Positions 1 through 5,712 of a stretch of DNA of 8,938 nt are shown here, one piece after another. Each line of letters opens with the position of its first letter. Position 1 is the first letter of the stretch. This DNA comes from an uncultured Actinomycetes bacterium (GTDB lineage Bacteria > Actinomycetota > Actinomycetes > Nanopelagicales > Nanopelagicaceae), in NCBI GenBank assembly GCA_903827345.1, contig CAIKID010000149.1, positions 1 to 8,938 of the forward strand, in the 5' to 3' direction. The position numbers were made by a program, and so were the translations under genes. The notes beneath the pieces are model-generated. The model saw only the letters and a list, made by a program, of their open reading frames with translations, did no database searches and was not told the DNA's origin.

Positions 1-371
1 ACCCGGCGCAATCCCACAATGGGTTCTAGGTCAATCCAAATCTTAGTTTCAACGAATTCTCGGATTGCACTCTGCCCTGACCCGACTCCTTCGAGTATAA
101 GTAACTCGCTGGCTTCGATAGTAAAGGAGCTTCCCGGCAGTGATCGCTCCCAATCAAATTGCGTGGTTGTAAATGGTTGTTCCGCCCGATGCGCGCTCAC
201 GATCAGTTCGAGTTTCGTTGTGAGTGCGGCTCCGAGGGGATCGTCCCATCCCTCATAGAGATCATCCATATGAACAACATTTACCGAGAACCGATCGCGG
301 TACTCATCGCTCATATGCTGGGCCAGCGTTGTCTTACCTGCCCCAGCAACGCCATCGATCGTGATAATCAT
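1..371 (-). CDS. P-loop nucleoside/cofactor-type kinase, 3' end outside window
   Basis: The minus frame is open from an ATG at 371 to the window edge (123 codons), so the protein is C-terminally partial. Residues 7-14 read GVAGAGKT, a Walker A motif, after an MIITID beta strand. HMDDLYEGW (about residues 34-42) looks like the substrate/Mg-binding segment of uridine-kinase-like enzymes, and LLILEGVGSGQ resembles a Walker B strand. This places it in the uridine kinase / nicotinamide-riboside-kinase fold. Actinobacterial members often carry vague names and have no settled substrate. It starts 9 bases after the pnuT stop codon and is surely cotranscribed with it, under the TPP riboswitch upstream. 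That makes phosphorylation of thiamine or a thiamine precursor a reasonable inference, but the fold alone does not show it. Nucleoside, NR or unrelated substrates remain possible. The ribosome site is weak (AGG about 10 bases upstream), consistent with translational coupling to pnuT. Confidence 0.8.
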   Translation of the reverse strand, partial: MIITIDGVAGAGKTTLAQHMSDEYRDRFSVNVVHMDDLYEGWDDPLGAALTTKLELIVSAHRAEQPFTTTQFDWERSLPGSSFTIEASELLILEGVGSGQSAIREFVETKIWIDLEPIVGLRR

Positions 372-380
372 TTACGCCAT

Positions 381-995
381 TTACCTGATCGCGGAAGCGG
401 GGATGTTGGCCACTCGCAACCAACGCTTCCATCCACCTATGGCTAAGAGAACAAAGATGAAGTACAAAATTGCAGTGAGGTAAGACCCGCCGTGCCAGAA
501 CTGATAGGTATAAACGCCATCAACGACAAGCCAGAGTGGCCATGCCTCATAGCGCTCCAAGCACATTAATACCTGGGCGATGCAACTTCCCACAAAACCA
601 AAGGCGTCTGTGAGCGATGCAGCAGCGCCGATATGCACAAGCACGGGATAGAGGGCGAACCACGCTACGAAGTATCCAGCGATCCAGTAGAGATTAGAGC
701 GCAATGAGAGTTTCGCCGGCTTCGCCCCTTTAGGACCCCAACCGAACCAACCCCAAATTCCACCGGCAACAAATACGAATTGGAGAAGGGCGCTGGCATA
801 ATATTTTTGTTCGAAGAAAAGTCCTGCATACAAAAGGCTGCTGACATTCCACCACGGCCAGGTGATGCGCGGGCCAAAGATTCCGTAGGCGACGCCAATC
901 ACCGAAGTTATAAATGCAAAAAACTCCAAGTAGGTGAGTTTGTAACCCCAGGCGGTGAACATACCTGTCATGAGTGCATGATTTATTGAGTGCAT
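381..995 (-). CDS. pnuT: PnuC-family vitamin transporter, probably thiamine (PnuT)
   Basis: This 204-residue protein is almost entirely hydrophobic, with about seven membrane segments and many Trp and Tyr residues. The segments around GGIWGWFGWG (residues 78-87) and YEAWPLWLVVDGVYTYQFW in the C-terminal half are typical of PnuC transporters, which move a vitamin by facilitated diffusion and rely on intracellular phosphorylation to trap it. PnuC proteins carry nicotinamide riboside, while the PnuT subgroup carries thiamine. The sequence alone does not separate them, but the TPP riboswitch directly in front of the gene strongly favours thiamine. The ATG at 995 is chosen because a strong TGGAGGG ribosome site (1004-1010) lies 8 bases upstream; a longer start at 1035 in another frame would run through the riboswitch. 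The P-loop kinase follows after 9 bases and may be the trapping enzyme. The symbol rests on the riboswitch context. Confidence 0.88.
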   Translation of the reverse strand: MHSINHALMTGMFTAWGYKLTYLEFFAFITSVIGVAYGIFGPRITWPWWNVSSLLYAGLFFEQKYYASALLQFVFVAGGIWGWFGWGPKGAKPAKLSLRSNLYWIAGYFVAWFALYPVLVHIGAAASLTDAFGFVGSCIAQVLMCLERYEAWPLWLVVDGVYTYQFWHGGSYLTAILYFIFVLLAIGGWKRWLRVANIPASAIR

Positions 996-998
996 AAT

Positions 999-1093
999 TT
1001 AAACCCTCCACAGTTCGCATTACCGAACTGGTCATACGGTCGACCTGGAGATCAGGTCCTCTCAGCCACGTAATGCGGCTCCCGTTGGTATAA
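999..1093 (-). promoter_or_regulatory. TPP riboswitch (THI box) controlling pnuT translation
   Basis: Reading the minus strand from 1093 downward shows all the landmarks of a TPP aptamer: ACGGGAGCC (1085-1077), GGCTGAGAGG (1067-1058), GACCGTATGACC (1042-1031), then the hairpin CAGTTCG-GTAATG-CGAACTG (1030-1011) and a terminal TGGAGGG (1010-1004). Helices that can be drawn: P1 TTATACC with GGTTTAA (one mismatch); P2 ACGG 1085-1082 with CCGT 1039-1036; P3 GCC with GGC; an extra P3a GGACCTG/CCAGGTC; P5 seven base pairs. The conserved CTGAGA and TAATGC match the E. coli thiM aptamer. The 3' GGAGGG is also the Shine-Dalgarno site of pnuT, so ligand binding should hide it, which points to translational repression. 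There is no U-run for a terminator. The aptamer begins only 2 bases after the crtB stop, so the transcript probably comes from crt read-through or a promoter inside the crtB 3' end. Confidence 0.92.
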
Positions 1094-1095
1094 CT

Positions 1096-1995
1096 CTATC
1101 GCGCTCTGAGCGCTCTGGCGTAGGCAGGGAGTGCGACTTTAAGCCTGCGCCAAGTCGAAGTTTTTGCACGCTCCGTGAAAATCTCAAAGTCGATCTTCTC
1201 TACTTCATCCACGATGCCGCAGTACAGAACAGAGGCTGCATTGATGCATGGCTGACTTGAAGGATCTAAGAGTTTGATACCGGCAGCAGCTTCTGCCTGC
1301 AGGCGTCGCACCCGCGCTATTTGGAATGTGAGCGCTGATTTAATCTCGGGTGTTAACTTCTTAGCGGCCAGCATTTCTGGGGTAACGCCTGCGGCCTGCA
1401 GCTCATCGAGCGGAAGATAGATACGTCCGCGCTCAAGATCTTCGCCGACATCGCGAATAAAGTTTGCCAGCTGGAAGGCAATGCCGAGCTTCTCTGCTGC
1501 GGCATATGCAGCAGGATCGGTGGCTCCCAGAATTGGGACCATCTGTAAGCCAATGACAGAGGCGCTTCCGTAAACGTATTCCATCAAATCGTCATAAGTT
1601 TGATACTCGGTCACCGATAAATCCATCGTCATGGAATGAAGGAAGGCTTCAAAGTGTGCGATGGGGATATTAAATCGCTGCACCGTATCGACGAGTGCGC
1701 GACCCACATGATCATTGCTCGTTCCACGACGAATATCCGCAAGCACTCCATCACCCCAACTCTGGAGAAGTGCTGACTTTTCCGCGATTGATAGCGTTGA
1801 GGCCAGGTCGTCGACTATCTCATCTGCATAACGGGCGAACCCATAGAGTGCGTGGACATGTGGACGTTTGGCCTTGGGGAGCAGAAGAGTTGCCAGGTAG
1901 TAAGTCTTGCCGTGTAAAGAGTTAAGTCGCTTGCACTCTGCATATGAGGCACGGAGCGCCGGATCAATAATTCCAGCAGCGGTTAACTCGTCCAC
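1096..1995 (-). CDS. crtB: Phytoene synthase (15-cis-phytoene-forming)
   Basis: The enzyme condenses two GGPP molecules head to head to phytoene, the first committed step to C40 carotenoids. The 299 residues match the usual length. SLHGKTYYLATLLLP (26-40) is the conserved N-terminal substrate segment. The two aspartate-rich Mg-diphosphate motifs are intact: DEIVD at 58-62 in FARYADEIVDD, and DVGED at 182-186 in NFIRDVGEDLERGRIYLP. The squalene-synthase-like helix YVYGSASVIGL is also present. The start is GTG at 1995, one base after the crtI stop, with AGGAG about 12 bases upstream inside the crtI end. It is therefore the third gene of crtE-crtI-crtB and is supplied by crtE. Dehydrosqualene synthase (CrtM) is the alternative reading, but the GGPP-type synthase in the same operon makes phytoene more likely. 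Confidence 0.95.
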   Translation of the reverse strand: MDELTAAGIIDPALRASYAECKRLNSLHGKTYYLATLLLPKAKRPHVHALYGFARYADEIVDDLASTLSIAEKSALLQSWGDGVLADIRRGTSNDHVGRALVDTVQRFNIPIAHFEAFLHSMTMDLSVTEYQTYDDLMEYVYGSASVIGLQMVPILGATDPAAYAAAEKLGIAFQLANFIRDVGEDLERGRIYLPLDELQAAGVTPEMLAAKKLTPEIKSALTFQIARVRRLQAEAAAGIKLLDPSSQPCINAASVLYCGIVDEVEKIDFEIFTERAKTSTWRRLKVALPAYARALRAR

Positions 1996-1996
1996 T

Positions 1997-3478
1997 TTAT
2001 TTAATCGCTCCTACAATCCGCTCGGCAGCTAATCGACCAGAGATCAAAACCATGGGAACGCCAACACCTGGCTGTGTTCCAGATCCAGCGAAGACCACGT
2101 TTTCAAATCCTTGGGCGAGATTCCGCGGCCTGAAGGGACCGGTCTGAAAGAAGGTATGTGCGCTAGCGAATGGAGCGCCGCGCTCCATTCCGCGTTCATG
2201 CCAGTCCAAAGGCGTTGTTAACTCTTCAACTTCTATCGAATCAGCGAATCCTTCGTAACCTCTGGCTTCCATAATGCGCAGCATCTCATCACGGTAGCGC
2301 GGGCCTTCGGTCCGCCAATCAATATTGGCATCGAGGTTTGGTGTGGGAAAGAGGATGTAATACGAGGAGCGATCTTTTGGGGCCAGAGATGGGTCATCGT
2401 AAGTAGGAATGGTGACCAGGAGGCTGGGGTCAGTCATCAATGTTTGTTTCTTGATCAGCTCTTCAAAGACCTGCTCCCACGATTCACCGAAGTGAATGTT
2501 GTGATGAGCGAGATGGTCGTATTTCTTCTTGGTTCCGACCAATAAGGTGACACAAGATGGCGAGTACTTAAGGCTCTTGACCTTGCGTGGGGTCGAGCCC
2601 AACAAATCGCGGTAAGCAACGGGAAGGTCAGGGTTCAAGATGAGCGCATCACATTCGATGCGTTCGCCGGTATCAGTGATTACTGCAGTCGCACGGTTAT
2701 TACTCTTTTCGACGGTCGTCACCGTCGTGTTGTACTTGAAAGTGACTCCATGCTTTTGTGCCGCTCCCGCTAATGCGCGGGGGACAGCGTGCATTCCACC
2801 TTTAGGGAAGAAGACTCCATTGACCGAATCCATGTAGGCAATAACTGCATAAATGGCGAGAGCTTGTTGTGGGCTCACGCCGGCATACATCGCCTGGAAT
2901 GAGTAAACCTTCTGCGTTCTTGGGTCTTTAAGAAACTGATTCACCTTCGGAGCTAGATGGCGGAATCCGCCGAGCGCAACCAAGCGGGCGAGATTAGGCG
3001 TAACTAAGTTAAGGGGCGAATCGATATTGCGATCGATGAAATCATTCATCTCGTATTTGTAGAGTTTGGTGACGAAGTCAACGTACTTTCCGTAACCGAC
3101 TGCTTCGGCGGCGCTGATCTTGGTAGCGATCTCATCTTGCATCCTGCGAGTATCGGCATGCACATCGAGGTGAGTGCCATCGTGGTAGAAAGCGCGGTAA
3201 AGCGGATCGACAGGGACGAGTTCGAGCCAGTCCTTGATATCTTCGCCCACGCATGCGAGTGCATCTTCAATGAGCGATGGCATGGTCAAGACAGATGGAC
3301 CGGTATCAAAGGAGTAACCATCTCGTTGAAGCAATCCGTTGCGACCACCTGGAACCGACTCGCGCTCGATCACAGTTACTTTGCGCCCTGCACCAGCAAG
3401 TCGAAGCGCAGCGCTTAATCCGCCAAGGCCAGCGCCCACGATGACTACATGATCGCTCTTGCCTTTTACTTGGCGCAC
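1997..3478 (-). CDS. crtI: Phytoene desaturase (FAD-dependent, CrtI type)
   Basis: CrtI-type desaturases take phytoene through several desaturations, usually to lycopene, using bound FAD. From the chosen start the protein is 493 residues, normal for the family. The dinucleotide-binding fold GAGLGG is at 15-20 after VVIV, followed by ERESVPGGRN, where the acidic residue would contact the FAD ribose, and SFDTGPSVLTMP. The C-terminal FAD signature is GSGTQPGVGVPMVLISG, the type common in actinobacterial CrtI. I prefer GTG at 3478 because AAGGAG (3485-3490) lies 6 bases before it and because CrtI proteins begin just before the FAD strand. An ATG at 3532 would add an 18-residue tail unlike CrtI and overlap crtE by 38 bases. 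The gene lies 16 bases after crtE and 1 base before crtB, so all three are one operon. The number of desaturation steps cannot be read from the sequence. Confidence 0.93.
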   Translation of the reverse strand: MRQVKGKSDHVVIVGAGLGGLSAALRLAGAGRKVTVIERESVPGGRNGLLQRDGYSFDTGPSVLTMPSLIEDALACVGEDIKDWLELVPVDPLYRAFYHDGTHLDVHADTRRMQDEIATKISAAEAVGYGKYVDFVTKLYKYEMNDFIDRNIDSPLNLVTPNLARLVALGGFRHLAPKVNQFLKDPRTQKVYSFQAMYAGVSPQQALAIYAVIAYMDSVNGVFFPKGGMHAVPRALAGAAQKHGVTFKYNTTVTTVEKSNNRATAVITDTGERIECDALILNPDLPVAYRDLLGSTPRKVKSLKYSPSCVTLLVGTKKKYDHLAHHNIHFGESWEQVFEELIKKQTLMTDPSLLVTIPTYDDPSLAPKDRSSYYILFPTPNLDANIDWRTEGPRYRDEMLRIMEARGYEGFADSIEVEELTTPLDWHERGMERGAPFASAHTFFQTGPFRPRNLAQGFENVVFAGSGTQPGVGVPMVLISGRLAAERIVGAIK

Positions 3479-3484
3479 TAAGAA

Positions 3485-3490
3485 CTCCTT
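3485..3490 (-). promoter_or_regulatory. Ribosome binding site that fixes the crtI start
   Basis: The minus strand reads AAGGAG followed by six bases and GTG (3478-3476). This is the best Shine-Dalgarno match near the crtI 5' end. It sits between the crtE stop and the GTG, arguing against the upstream ATG at 3532, which lies inside crtE. Confidence 0.75.
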
Positions 3491-3494
3491 AAAT

Positions 3495-4562
3495 CTATGA
3501 GCTGCGTTGAGTTGCAGCGACGGCCATCTCATTTAAGAAGATGACGGCTTGTGGTGTAATTCCACCATGAGTGAGCGCGTCATGCGCTTTGAAAGTCATG
3601 ACTTCGATCATAGTTTCAAGTTCGGCGAGTGCGCCGGTATCGACAATGATCTGTCGCAGCGCATCGATCTGTGTTAAATCTAAATCTTTGCGACCAAAGA
3701 ACTCGAGGAATTCTGCACGCTGGGCGGCAGTTGCCCTGGAAAGTGTCATCGCCGCCAAGACGGTGCGCTTTCCTTCGCGAAGATCATCACCAGCGGGCTT
3801 ACCGGTCTTCGCAGGATCTCCAAAGACTCCCATAACATCATCGCGGAGTTGGAAGGCTTCTCCGAGAGGCAGACCATAATCGGAGTAGGTACTGATGACG
3901 CGCGGCGAAATTTCCGCAGCAAGAGTCGCACCAAAATGTAATGGGCGTTCAATTGAGTACTTACCTGATTTGTATCGGGCGACCTTGAGGGAGCGTTCAA
4001 CGCTCTCGCTGGCGAGCGCTTGCTCATAAACATCGAGGTATTGGCCGGCCATTAATTCGACGCGCATCTCGTCGTAGATGGGAAGAGAGCGCAAAATATT
4101 TTCTGAAGGCAGGCCGGATTCATGGAGCGCTTTCGCGGCCCAGATAAGAGCAAGATCCCCGAGCAAGATCGCTGAAGCAACACCAAATTGCTCGCTGTTG
4201 CCGTGTAGCCCTTCCGTGTCATGAATTGCTTCGAATTGTTTATGAATTGCAGGTGCTCCGCGGCGAGTATCTGACGCATCCATCACATCGTCATGAATCA
4301 GCGCGCAGACGTGAACCAGTTCCAGACTTGATGTGGCGCGAATGACCTGTGGTGTGAGTTCTCCTCCAGCTCCGAGGTAGCCGATGGTGGCGAAGAGGGG
4401 GCGTAAACGCTTTCCGCTATCGAGGAGGAATCGACCGAGGGCATCAGCTACTGGATTAAGTTCGCTGCCTACTGCTCGCAGATAGTTGGACTCTTTCTCA
4501 AAAAATTCGCCGAGAGAGGTGTTGATTGCTCCGGTAAGTCCACGAATGTCATCAAGGTCCAC
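3495..4562 (-). CDS. crtE: Geranylgeranyl diphosphate synthase (polyprenyl synthase family)
   Basis: The enzyme extends allylic diphosphates with IPP to GGPP, the substrate of CrtB. Visible motifs in the 355 residues are GKRLRP (50-55), the first aspartate-rich motif DDVMD (91-95) in LIHDDVMDASDTRRG, and a second motif RDDVMGVFGDPAKTGKPAGDD (from 240). The second motif has Gly at the last Asp position, which is common in actinobacterial GGPP synthases. Positions -5 and -4 before the first motif are Cys86 and Ala87, with no bulky aromatic to stop at FPP, so C20 or longer is expected. GGPP is inferred from crtI and crtB downstream; a longer quinone side chain is less likely. The start is GTG at 4562 with no convincing ribosome site, and a TACCGT box lies 6 bases upstream, suggesting leaderless transcription. 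It is the first gene of the left operon and is divergent from the metF remnant. Confidence 0.92.
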   Translation of the reverse strand: MDLDDIRGLTGAINTSLGEFFEKESNYLRAVGSELNPVADALGRFLLDSGKRLRPLFATIGYLGAGGELTPQVIRATSSLELVHVCALIHDDVMDASDTRRGAPAIHKQFEAIHDTEGLHGNSEQFGVASAILLGDLALIWAAKALHESGLPSENILRSLPIYDEMRVELMAGQYLDVYEQALASESVERSLKVARYKSGKYSIERPLHFGATLAAEISPRVISTYSDYGLPLGEAFQLRDDVMGVFGDPAKTGKPAGDDLREGKRTVLAAMTLSRATAAQRAEFLEFFGRKDLDLTQIDALRQIIVDTGALAELETMIEVMTFKAHDALTHGGITPQAVIFLNEMAVAATQRSS

Positions 4563-4586
4563 TCGGTAACGGTACCCTGCTCCGCT
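4563..4586. promoter_or_regulatory. Divergent crtE / metF promoter region
   Basis: Only 24 bases separate the two divergent start codons, and neither gene has a clear Shine-Dalgarno site. On the minus strand TACCGT (4574-4569) lies 6 bases before the crtE GTG. On the plus strand TACCCT (4573-4578) lies 8 bases before the metF ATG. Both fit the loose actinobacterial -10 pattern TAnnnT at the distance expected for leaderless mRNAs, and the two boxes overlap at 4573-4574. No -35 match is convincing, and TAnnnT is common by chance, so this is a suggestion only. Confidence 0.35.
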
Positions 4587-5077
4587 ATGAAGCCGAGAAC
4601 TGAGAATTCCACTACGTTCTCTATCGAACTCTTTCCGCCGAAGGACGAAGCGGGGGAGTCACGGCTCTGGGAGGCAGTCGAAGAGTTGGCTCTACTTAAC
4701 CCTGATTCTGTATCCGTAACATATGGGGCAGGGGGTTCCACCCGAGATCGAACGATACGTATTGCGGATGAACTCACCGCGGAGATCCTGCGGGAGGACC
4801 GGATGCCCCCTGGATATCAACCGCGAGTGGATTGGATCATGCCGACCAATTGGTTGACCTGATGGCCGAACTGGGCGGGACTCCCATCCCGGCAGCGATC
4901 AGTGAGCGGTTTGCCGCGGTCGCAGGCGATGAAGAAGCGGGAGTGGAATTGGGGATCGAAATAGCGACTCAATTATGCGAAAAACTGCTGAGCGCTGGTG
5001 TTCCGGGAATCCATTTCTATACTATGAACAAGGCCGCAGCGACGGCGGCGATCGTAAAGAACATTGGATTGCGATGA
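4587..5077 (+). pseudogene. metF: Methylenetetrahydrofolate reductase remnant: internal deletion and frameshift
   Basis: The first frame (ATG 4587, stop 4860-4862) opens like MetF: FSIELFPPKDEAGE, with the Glu that corresponds to catalytic Glu28 in E. coli, then DSVSVTYGAGGSTRDRT. After IADELTAEI the central part of the protein is missing. The frame resumes near IMPTN, matching the MetF PGI(L/M)PxxN segment, then stops. The C-terminal part continues in the -1 frame from about 4848: QLVDLMAELGGTPIP, then GVPGIHFYTMNKAAAT and the normal C-terminus at 5077. About 160 codons remain of a family length near 290-300. The lost part includes the HLTC, LRGD (Asp120 in E. coli) and FFFD segments needed for FAD and folate, so no activity is expected. 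No slippery heptamer is seen, so programmed frameshifting is unlikely. A sequencing or assembly error could explain the frame change but less easily the large gap. From memory, metF lies next to the GGPP synthase gene in Streptomyces too, so the position looks ancestral. Confidence 0.82.
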
Positions 5078-5712
5078 AACGTGATGATTACTTTGCCAGG
5101 TGGAGCGAGCTCCATGGTGGTGCAAATATCACGGGAGTAGTCAAAGGCTGGCTGGTTATTTCTTACGCGATCTCACGTCCACTCGTTCGGCTAAGAGTTT
5201 CGCCAAATGCGTTAAGTATCATCGGGGTTGTTGCAGCTGTTTTCACTTATACCGAAGCCCAGAGAAACTATTGCATTGCACTTCTTGGCATCTCGCTGCT
5301 CTGTGACGGAATTGATGGCACCGTCGCAATATTGAGTAATAAGGCGAGCAAGCGCGGTGCGATGGTAGATGCGCTCTGTGATCGCGTTGGAGAAACTTTC
5401 TGGGCACTTGCTTTCTATAAACTTGGCGCGCCTGCCTGGTTAATTGGAACTGCCTGGGTGCTTGCTTTTACCCAAGAATATTGTCGGGCCCGCATTGCCG
5501 GTTTGGGCGACTTTCGCATTGATGTTGTAACGGTGGCAGAACGTCCGGTGCGCGCCTCATTTCTGGCAGTCGCGATCCTCGCCTATGACCTCAAGGTCTC
5601 TGCAGTAACTACTCTGGCTGTCGCATGGACTTTGCTACAAGCAGTTTCTTTAGTGCTGGTGATGCGCAGCGGTTACTCCCGCTTGAGTGCCACCGATCGC
5701 CTCGGCAACTAA
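5074..5712 (+). CDS. CDP-alcohol phosphatidyltransferase-like membrane protein
   Basis: This 212-residue multi-spanning membrane protein carries the family's catalytic signature: Asp78, Asp81, Gly82, Ala85, Gly95, Asp99 and Asp103 are spaced as in DxxDGxxA(R)x8GxxxDxxxD. The usual Arg after Ala is Ile86. Such variants occur in actinobacterial relatives, so it may be a distinct subfamily rather than a dead enzyme. These enzymes swap CMP of a CDP-linked lipid for an alcohol such as glycerol-phosphate or inositol-phosphate; the acceptor cannot be told here. ATG 5074 is chosen because it overlaps the stop of the metF C-terminal frame as ATGA and gives a cytosolic start MKRDDYFARW; an in-frame ATG at 4975 would add 33 residues lying inside metF sequence. 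The ATGA overlap implies that it was translationally coupled to an intact metF, a coupling now probably disturbed. Its last 63 bases overlap crtD on the other strand. Confidence 0.85.
   Translation: MKRDDYFARWSELHGGANITGVVKGWLVISYAISRPLVRLRVSPNALSIIGVVAAVFTYTEAQRNYCIALLGISLLCDGIDGTVAILSNKASKRGAMVDALCDRVGETFWALAFYKLGAPAWLIGTAWVLAFTQEYCRARIAGLGDFRIDVVTVAERPVRASFLAVAILAYDLKVSAVTTLAVAWTLLQAVSLVLVMRSGYSRLSATDRLGN

Noticed and set aside
19..446. Plus-strand open frames at 19-258 and 159-446
   Set aside because: They lie antisense to the P-loop kinase and the pnuT 3' end, and their translations resemble no family. The minus frame has Walker A and an unbroken reading frame.
1011..1030. Seven-base-pair hairpin before pnuT as an intrinsic terminator
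   Set aside because: It is the P5 helix of the TPP aptamer, with the conserved TAATG loop, and is not followed by a T-run.
730..1035. Minus-strand frame at 730-1035 covering the upstream part of pnuT
   Set aside because: It runs through the riboswitch in a different frame and has no family features; pnuT explains the region.
1101..1113. Perfect inverted repeat GCGCTC-T-GAGCGC near the end of crtB as a terminator
   Set aside because: It lies inside crtB codons, leaves almost no loop, and has no T-run after it on either strand.
3479..3532. Longer crtI starting at the ATG at 3532 (511 residues)
   Set aside because: It overlaps crtE, adds 18 residues not seen in CrtI proteins, and lacks the good ribosome site that precedes the GTG at 3478.
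1096..4562. C50 carotenoid pathway (lycopene elongase and C50 cyclases), common in actinobacteria
   Set aside because: No UbiA-type elongase or small CrtYe/CrtYf-like cyclase frame is present in the window.
4565..4576. Tandem GGTAAC/GGTACC in the crtE-metF gap as a regulator operator
   Set aside because: It is too short and not a clean palindrome; no regulator gene is nearby to support it.
4832..4862. Programmed -1 frameshift to join the two metF frames
   Set aside because: No slippery heptamer is present, and the central catalytic part would still be missing, so the joined protein could not work.
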